From contig NC_090981.1 of NCBI RefSeq assembly GCF_040807025.1, positions 44,011,317-44,075,316 on the forward strand: 64,000 nt of DNA, given 5' to 3'. This document shows, in pieces, positions 1 to 14,300 of this stretch; the stretch's first letter is position 1; each line of letters begins with the position of its first letter. The notes beneath the pieces were generated by a model. It saw only the letters and a program-made list of their open reading frames with translations. It was not told the origin of the DNA and searched no databases. This stretch comes from Struthio camelus (lineage: Eukaryota > Chordata > Aves > Struthioniformes > Struthionidae). The translations under genes and the position numbers were made by a program.

Positions 1-754
1 TGGCAAAAATCTTGTGTGTGTCAGCCTAGGTGTTGTCTGGGGCTCAAGAAAAGCAAATCTGAATCAGGCAAAGGACTGCTGCTACTCAGAAGTCTTCCTG
101 GTGAAATTCTGATTCATCTCTGCATAATAAGGCCTTATTGTACTTTGTTTAGTTAATTTGAATTAATACTGTGAAGAAACCTGCTTTTGAATTAAAAAAT
201 AGATGTTTTTGTTGTTTAAATTTAAATTCGATTCAGTATTTTTATAGTATTCAACTTGCAGTCTATCTGAAGTTTTTGCTTTAAATAGTAATTCTCATTT
301 CACTCTATTGCAGATTTGTATTAAACTTATGAATGCACCATAGAAGTTGTGAAGGGAAACTGGAGACTAGTAGCTGTTAATTGGGGCTTTCAGAAGCAAG
401 GGAAATCTGGGATGCAGTTTAAGAACACATGGTTGCATTAATTGGGTATTTTTATTAAGTCAAGAGTTTTTGATCTCTGGTTCTGCACAAGTACTCAGAA
501 TGTTTCCTCTGTGGGTTTAAAAAAAAATATATATATATATAATGGATAGTCAACAAATAGCTAATTATCTGTTTACAAGAATCCCAGCAGTATTTACATC
601 TTGGATATGAAGGCTAATAGTCTGTCAAATGACTGTTTTTGCTAAGAGGACTTTGTATGTTTTGGATACAGATGTGTGCATAGTCTTACAGTAGGATCAC
701 TGCTCATCTGAAAAGTAAACTGCTAAGCTGACCTTTTTTTCTCCCGTTTTGTAG
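1..754 (+). other. JMY: JMY intron (3' part)
   Basis: This is intron sequence leading to the acceptor at 753-754. It is AT-rich and holds a short AT dinucleotide run near 528-541. I see no exon, RNA gene or recognisable mobile element. Confidence 0.8.
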
Positions 755-924
755 CTGTGTACGATCGAATGCGAGCAGACCAGAAAAAGTTTGGTAAGGC
801 AGCATGGGCAGCAGCAGTGGAACGTATGGAAAAGCTTCAGTATGCCGTTTCTAAGGAGACTTTGCAGTTGATGCGTGCTAAAGAAATCTGTTTGGAGCAG
901 AAGAAACATGCACTGAAAGAGGAG
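755..924 (+). CDS. JMY: JMY coding exon (first in window; coiled-coil start)
   Basis: A pyrimidine-rich tract ending in TTTTGTAG precedes the exon and a GTAATT donor follows it. The exon opens with two bases (CT) that complete a codon split with the missing upstream exon, most likely Ala. It then reads VYDRMRADQKKF and ends HALKEE in phase 0. The 57 codons are rich in Lys, Glu, Ala and Gln, as expected of the JMY/WHAMM central coiled coil. No initiator belongs here: the exon is internal. Confidence 0.95.
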
Positions 925-3900
925 GTAATTTTTCATTCCAATAAATAGAAAAATAAAACATGCAGAAGAAAATGAACCTTATAGAGAAGGATTCAGGGTT
1001 GATGTACTTTGGGGAAAAAAAAAGACTTGTCAATATTTTCCAGCTTTTTACAATCAAAACCTTCTCCCCCCCCCAGTCCCTACATTCTATCATGTTAGGC
1101 AAATACAGTTGCATGGCATTTTTTGTGCCACTTCTGTATGTTTTCCTTTCACCTTTTCCTGATTAATCTACTTACTAATAAAACCCAAAGGCATTTTAGT
1201 ATCTTCTTGAGATACCTTTTTGTACGTTAACTACTGTTGCATTTTTTACTGTTAATTTTTACAACTATCCACTGAGACGAATAAAAAGGGGAGAAAGAAT
1301 GGGAATAGAAATCTGCTATGTAACCTCCACACTTTAGCTCTCAGAGGCCTAAACATCTTTTTGAAGTAATTTTTACGTTCCAGATGGAAGGTATCTGAAC
1401 ATTAGTAAATATACAGACAAGGAGTAGCCTCTTATCCTGCATTCCCTTTCTCTGCTTATCCTAACTATTAAGGCAATGTTCCGAAGAGGGTGGTGCTAGC
1501 AGCAGTTTTCCCGAGGACAGAGACACCATACATTAAACTGTGTTTAAATGTCTTGACAGAAAAAAAAAAAAAAAAAAACATACTGGATTTTATGACATCT
1601 ACTCTGAAGCAAAAATATTTCACTCCCTCTTTTAAAATTCTTTATCTTATGGATATTCTATGCTAAGAACTTTGTTATCATACCAGTATTATTTTACATC
1701 TTATCCGTACAGTTACTTGTTTTTAGAGTGCTTTTCAAATGCCTGTCAGTCAGCAGAATGTCACTGAACTGGTGGCTCCTTTATGAAAAGATTATGCAGA
1801 GAACTCAAGACTTTAACATGGTCTAGATTGGTAGATTTGTAAGCCTGATAGAACTACGTGCTGAGTTTAGAGCTTCCGTAGAAGTTCAAGTGTTCTTGCT
1901 TCTGTAGTTTTCATTTAGTATATTAATCAAATACTTTTTGTTTCCTGGAAAGTGTTCGCATTATAAATATCTAGAATGCTACCACATTTTCCGAGTTACC
2001 ATGATATGCAAATCATCTGCCTCTTTCTAACCTAAGCAGTAATAAAAAGGAATTTCACTATGTATAATACTTTGAGAAGACGTCTATGAATAATTGCATC
2101 TGCAGAAACAGCATCTTCTGATTTTGATTTCAATACAGAATTCTCCAAGTACTTGTGAAAACACTTGTTAGTTTAGCTGGAAAAGATAGAGATTAGCATA
2201 AAAATTGCAAAGTCAGTGATGCCTATATATATTGCAGGTTAAGAGCAAGCTGTGTTGGAAGGAAAACTATAGAATCGGAGTGAAGTAAGTTTGTTAGCAT
2301 AGTTCCTCAAGAGTCAATCTCTGAATTGATCTCGTTCATGTTTATTAGTGATGTTGTCACAATAAAGGTAGAATCTGATGAGGACAAAGTTGAGAGACTT
2401 CTTTATAATAAAGAATTGAAATATCGCATCATACTGGAAGAACTGGCTAATCCTAGAGACTAACATCGTAGAAACAAAATGAAGTTACAAATTGTAAAGT
2501 GCAGTATTTGACAACTATAATTAAACAAATAGTTTATGCTGTTATATATGGATTCATTAGTTAGAAATAATAAAGCAGTGGAACTATCTGGAGGTGTTAC
2601 GTGAATACAGAGCGATCATGTACATATATGTGCTGTACCCTATAGTAGTAGCTAGAGATACCTGAGTTACCTCTACAGTTGCCTGCTCTGATAGTGGAAA
2701 TGACAGTCAAATTGCCATGGCACTGCCCAAAATAATTAATAATTTCTGAGGATTTTTCAGACCAATTACAGCCCTTTATTCTTCTGCCAGCGCTGGTCTT
2801 TGGCTTAAATAGCTCTTCTTCCTGCTGGCCTTTATTTTCTCTGATTTATTTATAGAAAAGTCCTGTGCCTGGTCAGCTTTCATTTTGTTGGAGAAAGCAA
2901 ACCAAGATAGGCTCTGTATTCACCTGATTGTCCTGGTAACCCTTCTCCGTAGCTCCTCCGCTTCCCACTTGTCTCTTCAATAGCGGTTACCAAAATTACA
3001 TGCATTATTCCAGAAGAAAAGCTAGTGCCATGTGCAATAGTAACAATACGTCTCTGTCTGCTGAATGTACCTCTTGGATTAAACCTTAAGGAGCCATACT
3101 GGATACCACGTAGCCCTTGCCTCTAGTTAGGTCTAGAGACACATACCACTGCCTATTCCTCATCATTACACCTATATAGCAAGCATTTGTTGCATTGTGA
3201 AGGTTTGGGTTCAAGATTTCCCAAAGCCATCTCTCTCTTGCTAGACCACTGTAGCCTTTCCTCTGCTTTGTGAGCCTGTTAGGTACAGCTGAGACTCGAT
3301 CTGCCAACTAGCTGAACCACATGCATAGTCGTCTGGGATACGTGGTCATTTTGTTTAGAGGGAGTGCGTATTTGTGAAGTGAAAGAAACCCTGCTAGAAG
3401 GTAATGTGCAAAATGTTGTTAGAGGATTATATAGATTATGAAATTATTTACTTGGAATTGCCAGTAGCTTATGGGAAGAATAGCTAGTCTACTGCTATTT
3501 GATTCTTTTGAATCTTTGTGGATGTTATGTAGTGGGTAAAACGTCATAAAACGGTGGGAGGTGGCAATTGAATTTTAAGAACAGAGTCCTCCTTCTAGTA
3601 TTTCACTTAATTTTTTTACCATTGTAACAAATTCTGCTTAAAAAATAAACCAAGTACAAATATGTGCTTTTTTCATATATAGATTGTTGAAAGACTACTC
3701 CAGTTGCATGTCAAAAACCGCTTTAAAAAAACCTGGCCAAGTGAATGATAATGTATTAAATTTTAATAAAAGGCCAATTTTAATGTCTAATTTTCCTCGA
3801 TAAATCAAGATCTTATATTTTACAACTGATGCACCTCCATATACAGAGGGAAAATAATAAAAATTACAGTGCAATAAAGGATTTAAGCAACTGAGGTACA

Positions 3901-6900
3901 GTAGGAGGAGCTGCCCTAGTTGTGAACTAGGACATGTAACTCTGCAGATGTAGATGCTTGGAATCTGTGAAGTTTGAATTGAAGATTACGTTAATTGTAA
4001 TCTTTTTTTTTTAATTGAGAGCTGAAACTGTTAGCTGTATTATTATCTATATTTAAAAGAAAAAGAGGAGACTCTTAATCACAAACTACATATTGAGCTT
4101 TATTATTTTCCTGATTTGTACCTCTTAAATTCCATCTGTTGTTGTCCTGAGTTTTGTTTGAAGGGAACAATGAAAACTTTCCTTTTGAGGTAGACCAGAG
4201 TCTATTTTTGTGAGCTGGTTGCCAAGTCTTGTCCTTGTGACAGTAAACAGAAACATTAAATCACAGTGAGAGCTCTTTTGTAGTTCTCTAAGTATGTAAA
4301 ATAGTTTGGACAAATGGAAGTGAATGACTGGACACTTAAATTCCAACAAGTCTGCCTTCTTGCAGACACAGGCTTCAGTAAGTAGTGTTCTCTTTTTGCC
4401 TTTAAAAGTGGACAGTTCTAAAGATTCAACTTTAAGTTTTATTTTAAACAGTAAATGTTCTGTGATATTGTAAACAAAATCATTTTCCATCAAAGTACTG
4501 TTTGTTTGGGTTTTTTTGAAGGTTTTTTTTTTTTGGTAATTCATAATTCTAAGAGTACTGTCCTTCTTGCCATATATTAAGCATGGTCAGTCAAAGATAT
4601 GCTTGCTTCCAATGACTTTGAGGATGTAAGCACTTCCTGGAGTTCACGACTGTCACTTAACTTTTGCCTGACTTGGAAGCATCAGCAAAAATAGGAATTT
4701 TATTAAGAATTCTATTCGAAAGGCATGGTTAGCTATCTCCAGAAAATTGATCTGTAAGAAATGAATAGTGATTTTTGGTAAAGATACAATATAACGGTTT
4801 TCAGAAAAGTGTTTCACCATGGTAGCTTTCCCTGTATCTTTTCGTAACTCTATTCATTTTGTACAGCTTTTAGTTTTGGATAGCTTTTTGTAAAGGCCAA
4901 CTAACAAAGTAACTTTCAAATTTAAAATAATTTGAATTTGAGTAATTGAAATACTAGCTTGATAATAGTACCTGCTGCGTTCTGGGTAACACTGAGATCT
5001 GTCTGTGGTCGCCCAAATTTGGAAATCTTTGAAGATTTATTTAAAAGTATTTGAATTGCTTTTTTTTTTTTTAAAAACAGTTTAGGAATGTTTTTGCCTT
5101 CTGCACTTCCAGTGCTCAAATTGGGAAACTAAAATTCGCAGTAAAAATCACCATTTTGTTTTCTTTCCTTTAATGGTTATTATTGTTTAAAAACAAAAAC
5201 CAACAATAAACAAAGTTCTAAGCACCTCAAGTGAAAGGTGAGGTGCATTCTATAGACAAAACTTGTGGTGATAGCTAGGCTTCTAATAATGCAATGAGAA
5301 ACTATTAGAAAATTACTCATTAATAATGATAACCTAGTTTGGTTTTAATAGCTAAATTCCAGATAACTTCTTTTGAAATTGCATGGTTAGATCTTAATTT
5401 ACTTTTTTACTTTCTTTCCCGGATAACGACTGGGTAATTTATTGCTAAAGATTAGGAAGAAAGGTAAAACCCAGCATTTGAAGAGGCTTTTTTGTTTGAA
5501 TGACTTTGTGCATCACTGAGGTTTAATTCCCATTTAATCAGAGAAAGAGAAAGATTAGGTAGTTATGATCACTTAGAAGCAACTCACTATAGGTTAAAAA
5601 ATCAAAATGAAAATATTTTCTCAAGGCAAACCATTTAGCTACTTTTTTTTCTAGGGATAGGAAGATAAAAGTTGAGTATTCCTCTAAAAAGATTAAAGTA
5701 CTGGAAAATTAATAGGAGAGGCTTCAGTTGAAAAAGAATAGAAAAATGACAATTCAGAGCAAAGACACGATGTTACTATTAGATATTTATGAGAACACTG
5801 CTGGTGTTCAACAGGTTGTCTACATGTTTTTGAATATTTATTCTTGGAAAACAGAAAGAGTTTATTATAATAGTCATGGGGGACTTTCATCATGGGGGAA
5901 AACATGCTTCTTTCAGTGGCTGGAATTTTTTATAGCCCAGCACACAAATTATGAGTGATCATCTTAACTTCATTTTCTGTGGTAATTTATCGTGTAATAT
6001 CATGACCTGACTGTAATTGACTCTTGGTACTTAGTTGGATGGAGGAGTACTTGCGCTCTGCAGGTTGCTAGACAGGGGTTGGAATTTGCCTATCATCATT
6101 GGCAGGGTGCTTCTTGCTTCCCATAAAATCATTTAAAAATTCTTTAAAATGATTTTCTACCGTTTTTGAGGATGCACATCTGTATTTTCACCTCAAGACT
6201 CGAGCTTTCTTCTGATTTTTTTTTTTACTCAACCTTCTGAGATTTCGTAGACAGTAACAGTGATGAATTAAAGTGAATGTTTGAATTAGAGAACAGTCAG
6301 TATTCACGAGGTGGATTATATTTATATTTTATCTGAACAGTAGCAGATGACTTAAAAGACTGGATAATAGGAAGTTTAATAATAGCTATTAATATTTAAT
6401 GCAAAGGATGAGTAATAGGAATTTTTACCGTGGACTGCAGGTTAGTCAGTTTGTAAATGACAGCAAATGAGAATGACCATAGTTTTTTTCAGTTGGTAGC
6501 AATGTGATTGAGCCACCAGAGCAACAGGGGGTGGTAGAGCAGCCAGAGCAAACCAGATGTTTACGGGAAAGGGAGAAGTATTAGTGTCACTGTGCAGGGC
6601 ACTTGCAAGATATTCTTCCACACCTTTTTGGTCACCCTAGAAAGATTAGTTAACTGGGACAGGTGCAGAGAAGGGCTACTGTGGTGATCCCGGTAACCAG
6701 GAGTTTATTTAAAAAAAAACAAACAAAAAAAAAAAAACAAGAAGAGAGGATAACAGAAGAGTTGGTGCTGGCAGGGACCTCTGGGGATCATCTGGGCCAA
6801 CCAGCTGGAGCAGGTTGCCCAGCAGTTAAGGTTGTTTGGGCAAGTAAAATGAAGGCTAAGATGATACACAGTTAATCTCCACAAATATGCTAATGGGAAT

Positions 6901-8277
6901 AAATATAAGAAGAGCTATGTGTGTTGTTGCTGAGCATTGGCACAAGAACAAAGTGAATTATCTGATTGTGAATACATTTGGAAATATGGAAGAAAACTTC
7001 TGGCAGTTAGGAGTGAGGATCCGGAAGCCTTCCAACAGGAATAACAAACTTTGTGTTTAGTGCAAGCTTAATGTTTTAGTTTTGTTTTTTACAAAACCAG
7101 CACAACAATAACACCATGGAAATGATTTTTAAAAATTGAGTTTGTGAAATCAATTAATTTTAGTTAGGTTGTTTGAAAGTGTTCTGTGATGGTGGAAAGC
7201 TGGATTTGGATAACCCTTGGTTCTGTGTTCCGTGTTTCTCTATTTTTCTATTAACTCTGTCATCAGTTCTCTTAGTATGTGTGTTTATAGTTCGTCACAG
7301 GCTTTCTGTGTTAATCCGTGTATCTACCTTACCTTTGTTTTGGCTTACAGGTGGTATTTTTTGCCATTGAATTGTTAGGAAAGCTAAGCTGCTGTTGAAG
7401 TTCTTTGCTTAATATGAATGAGGTAACAAAGACCTTAAACACTGTTAGCTAAATTAAGGCTAGAGAGATTAAATTATTTGCTTGAGTTAATGCAGGAAGT
7501 TGAGACACAGCAGGAAATTGAACTCGGATCTCCTAACTTCTAGTTCTTTATCCAACTGCAAAGTGTTTCTTTCCTGAGATTACATTCTCCCTTTATAAGT
7601 TCTCCATGCTTCTTTCGCTGTGTTGACCAGTCTGAGATTTTTCTACATTCATATCTGTCCTATCAAGAATGCAGTGAGTTACTAGCACAGATTAGATAGC
7701 AACTTTTTTCTTTTTTTTTTTTTTTCCTTTTTCATGAGGGGCTATTATATGGTTAGGATATCTGGCTGATGGCCATGTAGCAGAATTAATTTCCCATTGC
7801 TGTTGCACCTGAACTGAATACGCTGTTGTTGTACCCCTAAAAAAGACCAGGTGGCTGGCAGCATCATGCCTGCAGGGCTTTCTACACTTCTGTTGTCGGA
7901 CAGCTCCTTTATCCAGCAGACAGATGCTGGTGCTGCTGAAAGAAATTTTGAGCTACTGTAACTTGATTAGTTGATACTTTTAAACAAGTCCAGTTTACAG
8001 CTCTACACAGTCTATATACAAAATCTGTGGACTTAAATTTGGGAACATCTTGTTTAAAGAAAAAATGCGTACTTGTTCAAATCTGGGGGAACTTCACAGC
8101 TGACTGAGAAAACACAGGTTCTTGATTGTGGTAGAAGGTTGAATGACATTGAATTAATTTGCTGAAAAAAATCTTTTTTCCTACGGTATATCTTTTTACA
8201 ATGAGAAAATTCTTTAAAAATGCCAAATACTTGGATTCCCTGCCTGACAAATTAACGTTGTACCTCTTTTATGGAGG

Positions 8278-8313
<36 letters not shown>

Positions 8314-11300
8314 AAGGTTTAAGAGAATCAGTCCTTTTATCCTGAAAACTAGCCTCTGATTTGCTGCAAGTATGCCATCATTATGTCACTTTCTATTTTG
8401 ATCACAACTAGTAACTTAGTAAGGATGCAGAGTAGTAGACTGACATAACAGTAAGTCTTGGTGTCATTGTGAACTGAAACATATAAATTATATATTATTG
8501 ATTGTAAGATTTATGATATTCACTTAAGAACTTACTGATCCTTTCAGGCTGATAACTGATTCAATAAATATGCCATGAAGTAGAAGAAATTTTAAAAATG
8601 GAACTTAGAAGAATTGATTTACAGGTCCTCCATCTCTCAGTCTTACATGGAAAGGAGTGTAGTTCAGAGAACTGTTTCCTTAGTATGTAATTACGCTGTG
8701 AAATCCCTGTCGATGGATAATGATGCAGATGCTAAAAGCTTTCATGCCATCAAAAAGGGGTTGGATAAATTCATGTAGTAACATGTAAGACTACTTAATA
8801 TAAAAGGCAGCACTGTGGCTTATGAAGTCTTGAGCTGCAAGTTGTGGTAGAGAATGGGGAAGCGTTTTAGAGAGATATCACTGCACTGCCTGCAATGTTT
8901 TGTCTTCCTAGAAATTTGCTGTTATCCTTTGTCTTAAACAGGATATTGAGTAAGATTAATCTTTGGTCTGATTCAGCAGAGATAATTTTCGGTTTTAATA
9001 TAGTTATGTTTAAGCATTCATGATTTAAAAAAAAAAAAACCCTAGGAAGCCCATTTCTGGCATAATTACAGATATGGTTTTACTCTTTGAAGAAACTACC
9101 GTAATGTAAAAATCTATTAGCAAATATTTTAAAAAATATATAGTTAACTAGGTACTTTATTTTTCCTTGGTAGACTTCCCTTTCTAATGATTGAATGTCT
9201 GTAATAGAGAAACTGGATCTCCTTTAATCAGAACGATAAGGTAGATCAAAAATCTTATTCAAATTTAAAATTACTTTCATCCTTCATGTGGGAGAAAGTG
9301 AGAGATTTATTTTTTGAGAAGGGAGAGAGAATATGCACGTGGCCGTCTTTTCCTGCTAGGAGGTCTTAGGGAAGCATAGCTCTGAATTCCCTCCAAAGTG
9401 AGACAACACATAAGATCCCCTTTTGTATCTGTATTTCTTGAATATTGTCTGAATTTCCAACTGGCCTTAGCAGCTAGATCTTGTTTGACTGAAATGCGTG
9501 CCTGCCTTTGGGAAGGAGAAAGATTTGAGTTCAGTTTCGTGGTTTCTTGTGTCACTTTTTTGTGTCAAACCTATGACACAAATAAGTGCTAGAATATATA
9601 TAAATGTTTTAATGTAGATCTCTTTTCACTTATTAAAAAAAACTCCGGAAACAGAGACTTTGAAATTTCATACATTCTGATTATCCAGAACTTGAATTTT
9701 CGGAGTATTGTTCCTTTCAAGCTGCAATTCTGGAGTTATGAGATTTTTTGGAGGAAAAAAATGAAAAAAAAAAAAGTATAAAAGCCTATGGCTAGGCAGA
9801 TGTTCTGCTTTGTTATGCCTATATCCTATACCTATACAATATAGACATATAAAATACGATAAAAAGCATCCATTTATTCCTTCACCCAGACTTTTTTGTT
9901 TGTAGAGGAATTCCTCAGTTAAATTATTATCATTTCAAGAGCATCAGTGCATGTAATTTTCCCCGTTCCCACCTTTTTTCACTTTTTCCCCCACAAATTT
10001 GGCTTTAGTAACAGTTTTAACTTCAGTATTCTAGGTGCTGTTAGCAGAGCATCTTTTAGACTTTTTGGATACTAATTTCATTTTATTTCTTCAGAGATTC
10101 AAGTACTGGAGTGAAAAAGGTTGGTGGGGATATTTCATGCTGTGCTTACTGTATGACTTGACAGTCACAAAGAGTAATCCAATGCCAGGGTTTCTACTAC
10201 TATCATATGTAGAATACAACAAGTATTAGAGATGTATGAAACTGTGTGGCTGATCAAAAACTGTTTTATGACCTTGTTGTATGTGATTTTACCATGTTAT
10301 ATTTAGTGTACCAGACTGTTATCTAGCTATAGTCATGTTTAAATCTGTGATTTTGTTCTCCTGATATCCTGGAACTGTGTGTTTATTTTCATTTTCTCTT
10401 TATATTTAGATGCAAAGTCTGAAGGGTGGCACAGAAGCCATAGCCCATTTGGACAAGTTAGAAGCTGATTATTATGATCTACAGCTTCAATTATATGAAG
10501 TGCAGTTTGAGATTTTGAAATGTGAAGAGCTGCTGCTGACAGCACAACTTGAAAGCATCAGAAGGCTGATGTCAGGTGCTTTATGTGTTATAATTAACAT
10601 GTAATCTGTAAAAGATAATTCTCTTCATAAGATTCCAGTAAAGCCTATGGGAGTGAAATGAGAACAGTTTCTTTACCGTATGAAGAGCTGGATCTTTTAA
10701 CAGAAGTACTGTTAAATAAAAATCTGCATCAGGTCATATACATACAGATACAGAAGTTTTGGTCTGATTCTCATTGTCTCTTTAGGAATAAGCATATAAG
10801 ATACTATGTAAGATTTGAAAAACTAAGCTTAGGGAGGAGAAAATGTCTTAATTATTGGACTTGTCTCATTAAAAATTTGCATTGGCACTACTCATGTTCT
10901 TGAAGTTATTGATTCTCAGAAGGAATTCCTGCAAATTGGAATCCTTCAGCTATACTTTGAAGCTTGTTGTATTGCTGTCTCACTGGTTGGAGCAGTGATG
11001 CAAACCTACGGTTTCAGAAACTATGGTATCATTTGTACTCACAAACTATGGAAATGGTACGGGCAAATCATACAATGTTTTTGAATCCTATTCTGTCCTT
11101 TGGACCTTTCTACACTTAATGCTTTTATTCATATAAGCTCTGTGTTATTGTTTAGTGCACAGTACTTGCATAGAAAATTTTTGTTGTGGTTAGAAAAGTC
11201 ACTTAAGAGCAGAAATCTGAAACTAGGTTGCATTGTGAGTTGCCTCTGGAGAAGGAGAAAACACAGGCGATATGGAGCCTTCTCTCCCACTCACGGTTGT

Positions 11301-14300
11301 GTGCATCTCCTCCTTTCACATTTGTGATCTCATGGCAACAACGTTATTTTTATGTAAGGAAGCTGAGGATTGAAAACTTTGTAAGTGGCTTTAAAGAAAT
11401 GTGGGACCTCTGACCTCATGCCTTTAGGGGCAGCTAGTTAGTGCTTAATAGATAGTTGTTTGCACTTGGGAAACGATGCACATAATTCTGATATTGAAAT
11501 CACTGTACAGTTTGCTTGCACACAAACTGAAGGAAATCCCTTGAGCAGGAGACTGAGAAGAAAGGAAATGCGTATCAGAATCTTTTCTTGTTGGGGTAGT
11601 ATTAATAGCAAAACTAAAGGGCCCTCAGAGATTTAGCCTGCTGTAAAAACAGCGCAGGTCGTTATGAGTTGTCATTTATGTTTTCCCCAGAAATCTCAAC
11701 AAAAAAACCCCCAAAACCCCACAACCCGACCCAAAATGAAATAAAACCCCCATTCAACTAACCAGCCAACCCTCTCCCTCTCCTTCTCTGATGGCAACTT
11801 AGTTGTTCACTATTCTGATTTCCTTTGCTGTTTTAAATTTGTAAGGTATTCTTAAAACTAAAAGGATTTTTTTTTTTTTATTAAAGGCAGCTGTTTATAT
11901 TAGAAGTAATTACTGTTTTTAACAACTCTCAGCTATATCCATAGGACAGAAAATGAAAAATGCCTTTCTTAACTGTGTGGGAATTTTGTTCGAAGGATGA
12001 AATTACCTCTTTGGAGTTTACTCAGGCGGGGCAGGATAGAACAGTTGTGAAAAATGTGACATTTAAGTGGCTACCTCCGGTCAAAACTATTCTGTATCTA
12101 GTCTGAGTGATGGCATCGCTCAAAAATATAGTGGTCTTTTAATATGTGGTGTTTCCTGCTGAGTCGAAGAGAAATGTGGTCTTACATCTTCTGTTATTCT
12201 TCCTTTTTAAAGTGTAGTTATAATGAGTATAGTACTAGCCTTTTAATTGAACACATTTGTATGACTTGAAATACATGTATCTTGGAGACTTTTAGAAGCT
12301 GTTGCTGTTCTTTTCTCATTAACTGTATTGGCTCTGCAGTGATTTCTTGGAGAGTTTTGGATTCTGTTTGGACGTGTGCAAAATCAGCAGAAGAGCAGGA
12401 TGAAGTCCCAGCTGAGACTCTCTTGAGAGCAATATTTGATTTGACTGCCAGTTTGAATTTGCAGCTTGTAAGTTAGGAGCAGAAAAACATCTTCTTGCAC
12501 GTTTTCAATGTGCAAATTCAGCACATTAGATCTGAAAAGTACTGACTGATAATAAACTGTAGTATTATAAGCTGCAGTAGTGGTATCTTACTGTCATTAA
12601 TCAAACACCTGCACTTAAATACTCAAAATGTGAACTTACTAGGTTAGAGTTTTAAAGGGTCTTATCCTATCCATAAAAACTATCCATGCATCCTTGTAAG
12701 ATTTTTTTTTTTTGGTGATTGCAGTGCTGTCAGCAGAGAACATGATAGTTGGTTCCTGTTTTGTTTTGGTTTTGAAAGGCTTTCTTTTTGGTTTAGTTGT
12801 TTTATTTTTTCTGTCTTTTTTCTGTCTCCTCCCCTTTTTTCTTTTGAACAAATACAAATGTTGTGGACCTTACCTAAAGAGGAGTTATCTTATTTGATTT
12901 ATTTTAGGTGTTTGGGTTATTAGCAGTTTAAGCACTGGCCAGATTTATAATAATTTTAAAAGCTCAAAAGCTGTTTGTGGAAGACTTGGAATTTTTGATG
13001 GAGGATGCAGTAGAAGTGCCAAGTTTTTTGAGACATTTGGGTGTTTATAAGCCCCATTTAAAGTTACATTATAGAACTGCAATATTTGACAGTTCTGTAG
13101 CTCAGCTATTAGGGTTTCATTTATAAATTCCTATCTTTCTATCCTAACTATGTGGGGGGCTTGTGGGGAGGAGAGTTCTTTTTTGTTTTGTGTTTGTGTT
13201 GTTTTTTACTCATTGATGTTTCAGAGCGGGTTCTAGTGACTGGATGATTTAACTAAGATGAAATATTTGCTTTTTTTTTTTTTTTTTTTTTTTTAACTGA
13301 ATGCTCAAATAAAGACTCAAGTAGGTCTGTTTTTTATTACTTTTTTTTTATTTATTATTAATATACTCCTGTTCCTCCTTTTCTGGTAGTATCATGTCTT
13401 GTACTGAGCTGAAATTAGCATGATACAATCAGAATTCTACTCTATTCTGTGATTCTTTGAATTTTGGTTGCAGCAGAGACCTTGCATACAAATAACATGA
13501 ATGATAACTTCTTTTAAAATGCGTAGCATTCTGAAAAAAACCCTGCCCCTCTCTACAAATAATCTAGTAGCAGGAGTAGGAGGAAGCTGAATGAAACAGA
13601 AGTTACAGTCGTCTTGAAAGGCAGTTGATTCAGGAGAAATGAGAAGGTTTGGTGGTGCTGCAAAGCAGACACTCAACAGTCATGCCAGCCATCTATCCGC
13701 CTGTTTAAGCCAGCAATAGTACATATCCCTCTTGGTGTGTTACAACACATATCCTACTTGGCATGCCAGTGAAATAGAGAACAAGAAGCCTTTGCTTCTC
13801 CTTCATCCCAACGTTCTGCAAGGATTTCCAATTCTCATTCTTTTCCCTCTTGGCAAGAGATGAGAAGCCAACATTCAGAGATGAGCTCAGTGTTATATTG
13901 AATGCTTTACTCAGGAGGCTAAAAATCATAAGTGCTGATAAAACTGTTAGTAATGACCTCCTTTTCAGGCATGTAATGTTTTGAAGGATGGCCTTGAAGT
14001 TACCCCTCTCACGGCTGCCTCTGAGCAGAAGCAGTGACTGGTCAAAAACCTCCTAAGAGAGAATTTTTAGTGCTGTTGTGTTGTCTGACTCCCCTTTCAT
14101 GAAATTAATAGTAGTTTGTATTAGAAGAATCTCATGCCATAGGCCCTGAACTTTGTAGTGAAGACCGGAGGGTATTACTGCGTCTCGCGATAACTTGCAC
14201 TAGTTAAGAAACCCAAAGACACGTATGGGCATTGTATTGAAGTTAGACTGCAGGCACAAACATACGTTTACAATTGCGTACTCTGAGCTTACCTGAATAA

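Larger units (their letters stand above)
925..10409 (+). other. JMY: JMY intron, 9.5 kb, with CR1 and SINE relics
   Basis: This GT-AG intron is the largest complete one in the JMY part. It holds an old antisense CR1 piece near 2925-3115, a layered CR1 cluster at 6655-7045, a MIR-like SINE at 7440-7572, poly(A) runs at 1560-1578 and 8284-8311, and small perfect hairpins (5222-5246, 9559-9582). The open frames seen here, such as the antisense frame at 4125-4544, have low-complexity content and no recognisable domain. Confidence 0.85.

Noticed and set aside
4125..4544. 139-codon minus-strand open frame in a JMY intron
   Set aside because: Lys/Thr-rich low-complexity start made from a T-rich tract, no known domain, no splice context and no family resemblance.
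11340..11420. MIR-like segment with AGGAAGCTGAGGATTGAAAA
   Set aside because: Only a short part of the core is recognisable and the tRNA head is missing.
14185..14196. TCTCGCGAT motif resembling the palindromic TCTCGCGAGA promoter element
   Set aside because: Only one half matches and there is no CpG island, transcript start or exon nearby.
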